This document shows positions 18,757 to 31,398 of a DNA stretch of 64,000 nt, piece by piece. Below the pieces are notes generated by a model. The model ran no database searches. It saw only the letters and a program-made list of their open reading frames with translations, and was not told the DNA's origin. A program made the translations under genes and the position numbers. The stretch is from Tuctoria greenei (taxonomy: Eukaryota; Streptophyta; Magnoliopsida; Poales; Poaceae): the NCBI GenBank assembly GCA_036927565.1, contig JAYESD010000008.1, positions 111,274,279 through 111,338,278 on the forward strand. Reading direction: 5' to 3'. Positions within the stretch are counted from its first letter, which is position 1. The number at the start of each line of letters is the position of its first letter.

Positions 18757-21066
18757 AAATGGCGAAAGAGATTTGGAAATCACCGATAAAATCCACCTCC
18801 TCCCAAGACAAGTGGAAGTCATCAACCACCACCACCATTTAATGTCTCAATTGCGAATGAAGATGTAGAGGTGATGCAACTCATGGAGCTCCTCAAGAAG
18901 AGGAAAGAGGAAGCCAAGAGGAAGAAAAGAGAAGAGAAGGAGAGGAGGCTAAGGAGTAGTCGACAAGAGTACTACCAATATCCTTTTAATTATGAGCACT
19001 TAAATTCTCATTCTAGCTATTTCTCCATTCCTTTAGGTAAACCGTCTGACTTCGATGAAACTAACTACACTATGACACTATGTGGAAACACAACATGAAA
19101 TTGCATCTAATCTCCCTTAACCAAAGACCTTAGCTTGTTGTTTGCACATACATAGATATCCCGGAGGACGACAATGAGCTCACAAAAGAACAAGAACAAC
19201 AAATTCACTGCAATGCGCAAGAGGCGGCCATTCTTAACTCATCCTTGAGCCAAAAAGAGTTCAACAGGGTGGATGGGTTGGAGCTTGCCAAGGAGATTTT
19301 GGACACCCTCAAGATCACACATGAAGTAAATCAATCCGTGCGAGAGGCAAAGATCGAGACGATAGAGAGAGAGAGAGATCTAGGAAGATTCACTATGGAA
19401 GATGGCGAGACACCACAAGAGATGTACGACCGGCTCAAGACCCTCATCAACAAGAGTCAGATGTATGGATGCAAGAAGAGGGTGGACCATGAAGTGGTTA
19501 AGAGGTTTATAAGTATGTTCATGCCCCGCAACATGAACTATGCACCTTGATCTGGGAGCTCCCAAACTTACATAAGATGAGTCCAAATGAGGTGTTAGGG
19601 AATATTATCAACCATGAGATGTTGGAGATGGAAGCCTGACATGTCAAAGACCTTGCCAATGTCACTTAATCAAGGAAGAAAGATATAGCTCTCAAAGCCT
19701 CAGCCATGTCCAAGGGATAAGAAGTGCAAGTATCAGGTGATGATGAAGAAATTGATGAAGAGAGCATGTACATGGATAATAAAGATATGGCCTTCTTCAT
19801 CAAGATATTCAAGGGAGTGATGAGAAGAAGAAGAGGCAATAACTATGAGACCAAGGGCAAAGAGAATAGAAAGTCAAGAACCAAGAAGGCATGCTACAAT
19901 TGTGGCAAATATGCGCACTTCATTGTCAATTGCCCATATGACAAGGAGGATGAAAAGGAAGAAGAAGGACGAGAAGCCAAAAGAAAACAAGATCTTCAAG
20001 AAAAAGCACAGGCAAGCCCGCATCGTCAAGGAGTGGGACTCCAACGACGAGTCCTCCTCCGAAGATGAAGAGGTGGAAATTGTCGCCATCAAGAAGCCAA
20101 CAATGAAGAGGTCACTCTACCAAATAATGGTGAATGGAAGAGCTCAAGCCACACATTCCTCATGGCCAAGGAAGGGAAGCGCAAGGTTAAATCTAAACCT
20201 CCTACCCTGAATTGAATTGATAATGATGATTTTGATAGTGCTAGCGGAAATGAATTAGTGTTTAGAAGCTTAAATAAGAATGTTATTACTAAAATGAAAA
20301 AGCTATACACTGAGATATTTGATAATGAAGAGTTTCTCAACGAACAAGAGGAATTGCTTGTCCTAGAGAAGCAGAGAAACCTTGAAGTTGAGAAGCTCGT
20401 TCAGCTTGAGTGGGAGAGGAGTAGAGAACTTCATCTTGAACTTGCCAAGAGCAAGGAGACTTGTATTAGTCTCAAGAGTGCCAAGATGGAAATTTGAGTT
20501 TGATCAAAACTCACAATAATCTTGAAACGCAATTTGAAACTCTGAAGTCAAGTGTCTAATCCTCCTCCTTGTCAAAGAGATCATATCTGACACTCTAAAA
20601 CTTGCAAATGTGCTAACCTTGTTCATAGCTTGAAAAATGAACATAAAGAGGCACAAAGCAAATGCCCACACAAAAGTGGCATCTTCGACAAGTATGCATG
20701 TAGTGCATACTCGGTCACAAGGTCTTCTTTTATCAAAGATGGCTTTTTCTATTCTAGCGGAGGAAGGAAAAATGCAAGACTCCTCAAGTATAACAAGGAG
20801 TATGTTTCTTTTGATAAATAAAGTTCATCTTAAGTCAAGAACAACACTCATGCATCTACTTCTCATGAAAAATGCTAAAAGTACTACTTCTACTATGTTT
20901 CATGATATTTGATTTAACATATTTACTCATGATAAACAAATATGGCTATGTGTATGCTGAATATGTTGGGTCACTCCACATGAACAGAAAAACTTGTGTG
21001 GGTCCCAAATGTCTTGTGGCTAACGCCAAAGGACCCAACCTAGTTTGGGTACCTAAAACAAAAGCC
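18757..21066 (+). pseudogene. S3 gag and start of pol (Copia), broken
   Basis: The likely start is ATG at 18759 (MAKEIWKSPIKS). The order matches S2: a Lys/Arg/Glu-rich segment (LKKRKEEAKRKKREEKER), SIPLGKPSDFDETNYTM, AKEILDTLKITHEV, KTLINKSQMYGCKKRVDHEV, the zinc knuckle CYNCGKYAHFIVNCP near 19890, then coiled coil (EELLVLEKQRNLEVEKLVQ). The last part (CVGPKCLVANAKGPNLVWVP) matches the segment that precedes the protease in D (62986-63100). Many stops and frame changes. It is cut at 21083 by the G2 LTR, so protease to RNase H are missing. Confidence 0.8.
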
Positions 21067-21083
21067 TAAATTTGTTTTGTAGG

Positions 21084-21734
21084 TGTCAGCATTTTAGAAA
21101 TCGACTAGTAAGTTTATATTAAACCATGTTCATCTTCGTATGTCTAGCTGCAAAAGACAAGATATTTATCCTGATTCGGGTAAAAAAGGCCCTACATCCA
21201 GAGAGAATGTATCCGTGATTGTTAACTCAAAAGGCAATAGAACAGATTACAAGCAATCATTGCTCAAGTACATGAACTCTAAGAAATTAAGAACGACTCT
21301 ATGAAAGTAATGTGTAAGCGAAATGGGCACGGGAATATGAAAGTAAGGCAAAACTCAAGTGTGCCAAGGGAAACTGCGTAAGGAAAGTGTGTAAGGTAAA
21401 ATGCGTTAAGGTAAAATCCATAAGTAAAGTAAATACAGAATGATTTTGTCCCCTTTGCAGAAGGCCTTGGGGTCCTTTTATAGGGGTCAAGGCGTCCCTA
21501 TCTAACCAACATCCCTCACAGTGGGGCCATATTTACAATGTTCATTCTATGCACCCAGACTGCTCGGGGCCTAAAAGCCTTAGTCTTGACTTCTACTTGG
21601 TCTCCAAGACACCGTCTTTTGCGTGGAGTAATCATTCCTATGCGACGGATGGGACGAATTGCAGGCTTATTGTGCAAGAAGTCACATCGCGGGTTCATCC
21701 CTCCTGCCGAAGTTACTATGCCCATCGTCTGTCA
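21084..21734 (-). repeat. G2: Gypsy LTR (3' LTR of a minus-strand element)
   Basis: It starts TGTCAGCATTTT and ends CGTCTGTCA in plus orientation. It holds the same CTATAAAAGG minus-strand TATA word (21474-21483) as E1 and E2, and is followed by a purine-rich tract on the minus strand (GGGGGCATTTA, 21735-21745), the expected position of a polypurine tract before a 3' LTR. Bases 21079-21083 (GTAGG) would be the left target duplication; its partner is not seen. Confidence 0.6.
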
Positions 21735-23245
21735 TAAATGCCCCCAACTACCCACCTCCCACGGGCTCTAGCCCGGGAGGAATAGTTTGTCGACCTCTTG
21801 GGGCAGGACTTGGGCAGGCTTGATACCCTAACCTCGGCAGGCCGAGGCATTGGTGGCGGGCCCCTTCTCAAGATGGAGGGCAACTACGGTTCGTAGCTGC
21901 ATAGTGGTCATGTACCATCGGGTCCCGTATGTTTGGTACCCCGGGTAGAACTCCATCAGTAGCCCTCGAGTCATCGGTCTAGTCTTCACGGAGTTGGTCG
22001 AAGGCTAAACTTGCGCTCACATGGGGGACCCTAGAAAACAAGAGTTCAATAAATGTGTTAGTATCTGCTCAATACACACACGTGGCCACTAGCGGTTCGA
22101 ACTAATTCTGGCGGGCAGCAGGTGCCCATTCATTGTTAGCCCAGATTGCATGGCGGACCTCGAGCCTCTTATGAGGCTAGCTTGTCAGTTCGCAAGTTTA
22201 TTTGCACCCCACCAATGAGTTCTCCGTGGCTCAGAGGGGCGAGCGGACTGGAAAGCTCCCATTGTAGGATCTAAATCCTGCACTCGATGAGTTATCTAAC
22301 GGGTAATCCAAGTGAAACCCAGTCGAGCCGTATCATTTGGGGCGATCGGAACGCGTCCATTGTTGTTCGTTAGTGATAGCTGCATGTCAGGGCACGAATG
22401 CTCACATTTCATAAATCTGTCTGAGGACATCTACATAGTTCCAGGGTCCACCAAGGGACCCAAGTGGCTCAATAGCCAACCGTGATTCAAGATACTAAGG
22501 AGTCGCAAAGATAAGACCTCGACACAGATAGTTGATACGTCGGGGTGGGGGGGGGAGGGAGCAGCACCATAGAGTACGCCCAAATGCAAGCCGTCTCGAG
22601 TCTTCCATCTCTCACTCTTGTTCGTTCGGGGCAGCAATACTACAACCTGTCAGATAGGTCACCCTGAACTATATGTGGCACCAAAAGTGAACCATAAACT
22701 CACCTTCTTATCTGGGCTCGCTGACCCTTGGGCCTCATGTTGTGGAGATGAGGAAGCACCGCACGACTTGGAGTCGGCATCGGTATGAATTAGAAGGAGG
22801 TGGGTTGCTGCAGCAGCTTTTTAAATTGCCGCCAGTTTCGAACAGTTTCAGCGATGCCGCGTGCGAAACCATATATTGGAGCAGCACCGGTTACGAGGAG
22901 CCAAGGGCTCGTGGCGCCATCCCTGGTTGTTTTCAAGGCATTCCCCGTAACATCCACGTCGGGCGGTATAAAAGGGCCTTGGCGTTTATCTCCCCTTTCC
23001 TCCTCAACGTTTTCTTGATTGTCTCACTCCTTGTGCTTTGGCCTTCCTTCCTATCAAGAAAACGAGAGAATCAATTGTTTCGCAACGGGTAAAGAAAGTG
23101 GCGAGGTCACCGTCCGCTCGGCTTCCCTCCGATGGCGCCATGGTTGAAGTCCCGAGAAAAGGGGGACTAGGTCGACCCCTTGGCGGAGAAGCTGGATCTG
23201 CCGCTGCACAATCTTTTTAACTTCCGTGTCCCCGGGGGGGACGCC
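21735..23245 (+). other. G2 interior: leader and promoter of an opposite-strand gene, truncated
   Basis: By analogy with E2 this is the region between the 3' LTR and the opposite-strand gene. It contains TATAAAA at 22967-22973 within GGGCGGTATAAAAGGGCC and a CT-rich leader. Short ORFs follow (for example 23038-23220), but no Transposase_28-like domain is visible before the sequence is cut at 23246 by A'. I would not call a gene here. Confidence 0.45.
22967..22973 (+). promoter_or_regulatory. Putative TATA box for the G2 opposite-strand gene
   Basis: TATAAAA in a GC-rich context on the plus strand, opposite in direction to the LTR promoter. The promoter role is inferred from position only. 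Confidence 0.4.
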
Positions 23246-23957
23246 TGTAAAAGCCCACTTTTGAAGAGAACAGAAATAAAAAAACCTTAAATTTTTTTCC
23301 AATATAGAGAATCAAACTCGCGGGAATTATGTCAGATATAAATGATGTAAAAAACAAATTTGGGACTTATTAAAACTTTAATCTAGAGAAGATCTTGTGA
23401 GTGTATGATTGCATTTAAGCAAATACACATTTGAATGGAATGCCAAATATAATTCCAAATACCAAGCCAAATACAAAGAAAAGTCAAATATAAGATATCG
23501 GCTAGTTCTAATTTCAGATTCAAATCAAAGATAATGTAACATAGGTTGGTGTTCCAAGCAAGAGTAAGTTGAATTCATTAAAAAGGATCCAATTAAAAGT
23601 ATTTCAAAAATAATACATAAACATTGTAATAAAAAAACTAAATTCACATTTAGTGTTAAATGAGCAATAAAGTAAATTCTGAAAGGCATTGTCATACTCT
23701 AAATAGTGGATTGGTGCACTTGATATTAAATAAGGAGGAAATATAAAGAAAATACACATAGTAAATTCAAACTCAATTTATTAAACTTCCATATTTGATT
23801 TCACTTTTGGTTCTTTATATTTCAATTAGTCAACCGGTCAATTTTTACTAGTTTTAGAACCCATTTAGCATTTGTTTTGAATTGTTGAGAGAAGATAAGG
23901 AGGGGAGGTGGGTCCCACAGGTCAGGTCAGCACAGCAAGCAGCTCGGCTACTCACTC
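23246..23957 (+). repeat. A': left part of a long LTR
   Basis: It begins TGTAAAAGCCC, close to the A LTR start TGTAAAAACCC at 26752, and later shares AGAAGATAAGG / GGTGGGTCCCACA-type sequence with A near 27353-27400. The left flanking bases ACGCC (23241-23245) may be the target duplication. It is interrupted at 23957/55200 by the LINE and continues at 55200-55416. Confidence 0.6.
23946..23957. repeat. LINE target-site duplication, left copy
   Basis: GGCTACTCACTC directly next to the LINE poly(A) tail; identical to 55188-55199. Confidence 0.9.
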
Positions 23958-24124
23958 TTTTTTTTTTCTGACCGAGAACACAACAGGGGAAACCCCTCCT
24001 GTACTAATTATATTAACATCGGGCCCTAAAAGACCAGAGAGTACAGATGGATCACATCCTAGGTGAAGTCATCCCGAGATGGGAGACGACATGTAATATA
24101 GAGCTTACAGGTTTGAAGCCCAAT
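23958..24124 (-). other. LINE 3' UTR and poly(A) tail
   Basis: The T-run at 23958-23967 is the A-tail on the minus strand. The adjoining 160 bp are non-coding and end at the ORF2 stop region. Confidence 0.8.
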
Positions 24125-26746
24125 TTAGAAGAACTTCCTTCTGAGGGGGTTTAAACCTACAACTTTAACTAGGGTTGTACAAAAATTCTGCTTCCAAGAA
24201 TCAATTGAAGGGGGTTCCCCTCGAAAAATTCTCCCATTCCTGCCTTTCCAAATTTCCCAAGCTGCAATTGAGAAGATCTCAATAAAACCCGGTAGATTCC
24301 AGTTCTTCCTCGCATCCTGAAGAGTTTCAAAGAAGGTTAGCTCATGGTTCCAATGTATGTTCAGAACCTGCCAACACGCGGAGCTGAACTTGCATTGAAA
24401 GAAGAGGTGATAAGTGAACTCCTCCGCATCATGATCACAGAGGACGCATGAATAATCTTCGTCTTCGATGTAAATTTTTTTCTTCGAAGTAGATTTCTTG
24501 AATTGAAACGATCCAGACAATGTAACCAAGTGAAGATCTTCAGTTTTTTGGAGACTTTTGATTTCCAAATCCAAATAATGGGTCTAGGGGGAGAAATCTG
24601 CCGATAGAAAGAGTTGTATATAATTGATGAGGTGAAATGAACTCTTTTCCGTGTGTGAGACCAAATATCCTTAGATAAGTTTATATCTCTTCTGTCTAGA
24701 ACAATGGAGTGTAACTCGTCCAATTCCAATAACGCCTCCGCTGACAAAAGAGTGTGGAGATGAGTCATGTCAGGGAAGGACAGGAAATGAGCTAAGGAAA
24801 TATCCAGTTTCTTTGCAAAGGAGAATAGACGGCTAAACTTCATGCTAAGGATCTCCTGATCAAACCATTTATCAGTCCAGAGAGAGAATGTGTCTCCTGG
24901 GCCTATTCCGATCATCGCCCGATCAGAGAAGAGATTCCAGAAAGATAGCACATCTTTCCATCAAAAAGACCCTTTGTTCTGCATCTGCAAAGGAAGGCCG
25001 CTAGAACGATAAGAAACCCAAATTAGTTGTACCGAGGGGATGTCAGATTTGTTGTAGGCCTTAAATAAAAATTTATGTAGGAGCATTGCGTTCATTATTG
25101 TCAAGGATCTAAGACCTAACCCTCCTTTGTTGGTGGGCATAGTGACACGATCCCAAGCTACCAATGAGTGACCACGTCCTGCAACATCTATACCTCTCCA
25201 GAGAAATAATCTGCGAATTTGATCAATTTTCTGTATGACTGTGGGTCTGTTCTTCAGTGAGCACATGGTGTATATTGGGGTTGACGAAATAATCGAGTTA
25301 ATCATTGTGCATCTACTAGCCATGGTGAGCCAAGTAGCACTCGATGAAATTTTCCATTCAATGTTCAGAATGAGATAATCCATGACATTGACTCTAGGTC
25401 TGGTGGGGCTCATCGGGAGTCCAAGGTATGTTAAGGGAAAAGCGCCCAATTGACAGCCTAGAATGCCCGCTAGAATGGGGCAATCTTCTGTTGGGACATT
25501 GATTAGGACCATGAAGGATTTGTGAAAATTGACTTTTAGGCCTGTGGCTTCTCCAAAGGAATTTAGCAGCGATTTGATAAAGAATAACTCCCTTTGGTAA
25601 GCATGGAGAATGAGGATTGTGTCATCTGCATATTGAACTACTAGAAAATGCGGGGAGCCCAATCCAAAGAGAGGTAAGGTCAATTGACCTATTGATGAAG
25701 CCCAATTGCACATATGTTGAAGTATTTCTGCTGCAAGGACAAATACCAGAGGGGACAGGGGATCTCTCTGCCGAACTCCTCTTCTGCAATGAAAAGGTTT
25801 GCCAAGGGTGCTGTTGAGGAGGATTAAGGATGTGGCTGAAGAAATAATGTCTTTACACCATAGGATCCATTTATCCGGAAAATTGAGTCTGTTCATCATG
25901 AAGAATATGGTCTCGTGTTCCATGGTGTCAAAAGCTTTTTCAAAATCCAGTTTAAGTACAACCAGGCCCTTCTGAGATTGTTTGCATTGATGAATGTACT
26001 CATAGGACCAGGCCAAGCAATCTTGAATGGATCTGTCCTTGAGGATACTGTACTGGTTCTTGTGGATGAGAAGGGAGATGCCTCTTTGGAGTCTTTTGGA
26101 ACGTATTTTAGTGATGAGTTTAACCACCGTGTTCAGCAGTGAAATCGGTCGGTAATCCTTCAGTACCGTAGGTGTAGGGACTTTTGGTACAAGTGCTATC
26201 AGGGATCCATTGATTGGTCCCAAACTGGTGCGGCAATGATAGAAATCTTCACAAATGTTTAGCACATCTTTTTTAACAATTGGCCAGCATGCCTTGAAAA
26301 TTTTTGTATTAAATCCATCCGGGCCCGGAGCCTTTTCACTAGGCATCTCATTGAGTGTTTCTTCAATTTCTTTGACTGAGAATGGTTCTACTAGAGAAGA
26401 GAGATCTTGAGAGGAAGTAATAAGGTCCTGCAATAGTGGCCACAATTGTACTGTTGAAGAAACTCCCATGCGTGTTTTGAAGTTGTTCCAAATATAGGTC
26501 GCTTTTTCCTCATGATCTGTAATTACCCTATCATCCTCCGCTAATAATGAGGTAATATGATTTATTTCTGTAACGTTCACTGGCTGCGGCATGAAAGAAT
26601 CTGGGTTCATCATCCAACTTAGTCCAGCATACTGTGTACCGTTGTTTCCAAAAGTTGTTTTATTCCTGTAAAGAACGGCTGACATGTACTTTCAGAATCC
26701 TTCTGAGTGCATTTTCCTGGGGAAACAGAGGACGCCCCTCCTCCAA
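24125..26746 (-). pseudogene. LINE ORF2, reverse transcriptase and C-terminal zinc-binding part
   Basis: The 574-residue frame 26685-24961 holds L1-clade RT motifs: EKAPGPDGFNTKIFK, LIALVPKVPTPTVLKDYRPI, LKLDFEKAFD (residues 246-253), GVRQRDPLSPLVF, YADD (residues 352-355) and LTYLGLPMS. Downstream frames (24951-24125) give a zf-RVT-type motif (CVLCDHDAEEFTYHLFFQC) and a C-terminal tail. Upstream of the ATG at 26685 the reading continues to 26746 with linker residues. Defects are stops near 26690 and 24960 and a frame change near 24560. The protein would make cDNA by target-primed reverse transcription. Confidence 0.92.
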
Positions 26747-26751
26747 CTTAT
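26747..26751. repeat. Target-site duplication of A, left copy
   Basis: CTTAT immediately before TGTAAAAACCC; identical to 50696-50700. Confidence 0.85.
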
Positions 26752-29700
26752 TGTAAAAACCCAAAAACTTGAGTGTTTTGCCCTAGATAAGAGAATTAAA
26801 ATGAGGAAGAAAAACAAATGGAAATAGTGCAAACAGGAGATGGAATGAAATCAGACTTTAAAAAGTAGGTTCAAAATTTTTATCACATGTCATACTCAAA
26901 TTAGGTCAGATGAGTAATGTGAGATCACAAAAAAATAATTCCTATAACAGCCCAACTAATTAGATGCTTTTCAATTATGGAAAAATAATTAAGAAAGGAA
27001 GAATATAGGATTTAGTGCATGAGATTATTAAAAGAGTTCGAACAAAGGGACTTAACAATTCAAATTTCAATTAAACCTCAAGTTGAAATCAGCAAAAAGG
27101 GTAAGGATTTAAAACCAGTTATTGATCAATAACATTCAATTATTAATCATGCTGGTTTTGGGAGAAACCTATAGAAAATATAAAACAAATACCTCATTCA
27201 TGATTTCAAATTAAAATTTGAATTTCAAAACATATTTGTCAATCCTCGATTGTGATTTCAAAAATGGATTCTTCAAAATTTCTATATCCATACTGCCATG
27301 TTTGCCATTTAAATGAATTCATTTGCTAGCTGTGAACTGAGATTGGTAATTTGAAGAAAGAGCAAAAGGGAAGTGTGAGGTGGACTCCACATGTCAGTAG
27401 CACAAACCCTGAAACTGACTCTGTTTTTCTCCTTATCTTCGATAGCTCACGGTGTGCCACTGCGCCTGTTGCATGTGCCACCGAGACAAGCCTCCAGGCT
27501 GGCCACGAGAACCCCAACGATTGCTCCTATCATCCACAGACCCTGGCTCACATGTTCTCTTTCTTCTTGCTTCCGTTCAAAGCAAAACTAGTGCTCTGTT
27601 CTTGCGTCGAGCTTCACCACGGGGAACAACGGCGTTCACCCCCTGGTTCTGTGCTTCAGCCTCTGCTGTGGTCACTGAGCAAGGTGCTGGCGTGCCCTCG
27701 TCCTTCCGAACTTTCCAGGATGCTGCCTTTCCCCTTGTCATGCCGCACCGAGCCAAAAGTCCAACCTCATCTCTGTTTCGCGCTGACCCATCGGCTCCAC
27801 GACGCCCGGCGTCTCTGGCGACGTTGCTGCTCCATGGAGCCACCAAAAAGTTGGAAATAATCGTCTCAAGCTTCCCTCATAGTTTTTCCCTTTTCCGTGC
27901 CATGCCCGCATAGTATTCCGCACGTTTTCTGTCGGCAAGTTGTATTAACTCAGGCTAGAACATCAAACAATTCGTGTTGCACGCATCACATCTTCCCAAT
28001 TCAGTTAGATAAGATCTTTATCGTGTCTCCATGGACCTCCCAAAGCAAACTTCATCGATTTTAATCCATCATAAGACCTACAAATCAAGTTTTCTAATCC
28101 ACCAAAGTCTAAGACCTAGGTCATCGACGAACTTGTGGTTTCTATCCATTCCATCACAATTTTAGCTCAGTTTAAGATTCTCCTTGTCTCCTTGTCATTT
28201 TGGAGCAAATGCCTTGTTGTTTAGGACATTTCCTTGAAGAGGAGGGCTCACCGGAGTGTAGCCGTCTGCCATCACCGCTGCTGGTCGTGCTCCGGTCAAC
28301 CCAGGCGTCCCCCGACCCCAACATCATAATCCCCGTGCCGGATTAGTCCCAAGCGGCAAGATCCAATCTCCACAGAGCCCTGGCATCCAACTCTGGTGAG
28401 GGCACCACCCACCTCCGGCTCTAGAGCGCTGCCATTAGGTCTATGGCCGAGGAAGAAGCCCCACGGGACCCAACTGTCAGCCGTGGAGGCATGCCCGGAT
28501 CAGTTGCGGCTGTGATCCTTTGTGTCCGTGCGGTTATATGTGTAACCCTCCGTGTTTCTCCAATATCAATGGTCCAATTCAAACCCTAGGGCCCACTGTC
28601 ATCAGCTAATTCCTTTTTCCAGTAGAGAGATATTTGCAGAAAATAGAAGATCTTGAGAAAATCACATCTCTCTTTAGGATGGTCCAAAAATCATGAAACA
28701 AATTTTGTTGGACTCCTCTCAACATGTACTTTGCAATAGTGTAAACAATTTGTGATGAAAACCCCTATGAATTCCTAGGTAATGCCTTTTCCATTTTTCT
28801 TTGAGATTTAATTCTTGGAGATTCTCTCATTGGAAAATTCCAAAATTTTGCCAGAATATTCTTCACATTATATTTGAATCCGAGTAACAATTTCAGATCC
28901 ATTATCTTTATTAAGTTAGGTTAATTAATGATTTTTGCTCAGCGTAATGGGAAATACCAGAAAATAATAGTAATATTTCCAGAAAATGGCAAACCCTTGT
29001 AAAATCAATATCTGCCTCTAGGAAGCTTATAAAATAGTCAAACCAATTTTTTTAGACTCTATAGGAACATCACTATCCATAAAATACACTTTGACTCATG
29101 ACGAAACCTCTGTTTTTCCACTAAAATTCAGAGAAGCTTAAAGATTGTGAGAAATTTTGTGGACCATATTCATCCATTTATTTAGCTGAAACTTTTCTGA
29201 GAAGTGCTCCATGACCACATGATTTCAATGTAAAATTTTCAAGCCCAGTGGAACTCTTTAACTCCAGTAATTGGATGAAGAACTCATTATGCCCAAAACA
29301 TTGCTTATGCCATTGCTTATCCGAATTTCCTATGTTCCTCTGATTCTTTTCCCTGTTGCTGCACCTCGCAGCAGCAGACTTTTACCTCCTATTTAGTTAC
29401 TCTTTCTCAAGTTACACATCTTCATTTGTATTTGCTAAGTTGCATCGTACTCTTATTTTGCACCTTTCATTTTATACCTTGATCCTACTATGTCCACCTT
29501 GAATTTTCTCTATTTCTCCGCACAACAGAGGCATACCTGTCCATCCTAATTAGTCTTCCTCGTTCTTAAGTTTGCACAACTGCACTTACTGTTTTGCTAA
29601 GTTACAATCTTGACATTGCATTTTCATATCGATAGTGATCGCAACACCGACAGTCGACGAGTTGAATTGGACAAGGAGCACAACTTGGAGGAGGAGGCAC

Positions 29701-31379
29701 AAGTGTGGACAATGCTGCAAGCAAGATTTGTCCAAGCAGCTATAAGGACAAGAAGAGGAGAAAAGGGAGGAGAAGCTTCATCACGAAGATCAAGTCTCTA
29801 ACTATTGACATTTATCTAGTCGCAACCTAAGGCAAGCCCCGGTTTGCATTTAAGTGCCTTTCTAAAGTTTTGCTTTACACACAATATACTGAATAGACTT
29901 GATATGTGCATTAGGTCTATGTTGATTGAATACTCCACTTGCATGACCAAATAATCCTTAGAGTGGATGGGTAGTATATGACTCCCTTGGATTATATTGC
30001 TATGCTTAATGTTTAGTTAGTAAATCGGTAGATGTCGAGTATGTTGGACACTACTCGCGAGATTGGTCACATTTTATCGACCACAAGTCAAGTAGTTGAA
30101 TTCTACTTCTGAGAGAAGTCGAGTAGTGGAAACCTACTCGCGAGATGCTGCTATAAGGTTCACTCTATAATATGAGATGTGGACGGGGATTTGTGTAGGT
30201 TGGTTTGCTCACATCGTGTCTGGGTCGGCAATGACGAGGCAGGTGTTGGGAGATGGATTTGTAGCCCCGTCTGTGTCGGTTAAGGCCCGTCTGGTGCTTG
30301 GCCCTATTGAGCAAGTTTGAAATGTACTAGAAAGCATACTAGCTATATGGGACCCAGGAAACCGATGTACCTTGAGAATTTTATGTTGGAACCTTTTCAA
30401 TCGGCTTAAGCTGTCGGCTGTTAGTACAGTGGGAGTTAACTCACTCATGAACATCTCACAGCGGAGGTGCACCTTGATGGGAGCTCATTGTTCGGGTCGA
30501 TCGAACTCTTTTGATATGGTTGAATCTGAGGAAAGGTTGTTGCGTGCGACATTAGTGGAGTGTGCCGACGCAAATCCGAGTATGGGCATATGTGTCGTGT
30601 AGTCTGGGTGTTTTGATTCGAATCACCATCGCTCGCGGTTCTGGATTGAGCATACTTGGTCATTGAGTCTTGACATAGTAAGAAAGAGTAATGGAAAGAT
30701 TATGAATATGCTGCTATGAATAATTCTTTGTATTGCAACCTTGGCTGCTATAGAGATAGCATAATTAAATTTACAATTTCCAAACATTTAACTTGAATAA
30801 GGCTTATGCAACCTTGAGCAAGTATCATCATGGATGAAGCGTTTCTTGTATTATTGTGGAATTCACAATAATGATATGCCCATGGATCGCGTATGCTACT
30901 TTAAAACTTACCACTAAGGATTTACTTTTGGCGAGTTCATTTCTGCAAATTCAGTTTTCGAGTCTTTAAAGTTTCTAGCATGTAGAGTTCCATGCTTTAG
31001 GTGAGACCGTTAAGTATTGCTGAACCTTATGCTTATAGTTGCTTTTGCAGGTATTATAGCTTGTGATTATGTTGTGGTTGTCCGTGAGACCTTGAGCTTG
31101 TCGAGATGTATCTCTCATGGAAACCTTGTCGCTGCCTCTCTGCTTCGTGTTGCTAGTGAGAAGCGTCCGCAGGCATGGACGACTTCTCTTGTGGATAGCT
31201 AGTTGAGAGTATGAGTATGTATATTCTGCTGCGTTGTATCTTATATTGTAAAAGAGAATCTTGTGCAATAAAAGATTTGTGTTGGTTATTTGGTGTTGCT
31301 TTTCATGTGTGTTGTTGGGTGTTGCAACGCATGACACCACCCAATGTGTATCCTAAAACGTGTGAACCCCAGTCCCCAC
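26752..31379 (+). repeat. A left (5') LTR, ~4.6 kb
   Basis: The right part (30560-31379) aligns by eye with 49864-50695, from the word GTGTG-CGACGCAA to GTCCCCAC. An AATAAAAGATTTGTG motif near 31268 is shared by both copies and could be the poly(A) signal. No ORF in it looks protein-coding; ORFs at 27351-27913 and 29610-29801 have no recognised domain. The final A is lost in the left copy. Confidence 0.75.
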
Positions 31380-31398
31380 GGTCTGTTATCAGAGCCGT
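31380..31398 (+). other. A primer binding site, degenerate
   Basis: CTGTTATCAGAGCCG next to the LTR end resembles the tRNA-Met type TGGTATCAGAGCC with one change. Confidence 0.55.

Noticed and set aside
22742..23220. Short ORFs near a TATA box as a novel gene
   Set aside because: No recognised domain; position fits the leader of an opposite-strand gene in a truncated Gypsy element.
26747..26751. Reading the CTTAT duplication as LINE sequence only
   Set aside because: It recurs at 50696 exactly outside a TG...CA element, so it is a target duplication.
27351..27913. Overlapping ORFs of 150-170 residues as a host gene
   Set aside because: They lie within the long LTR of A, overlap in several frames and show no domain.
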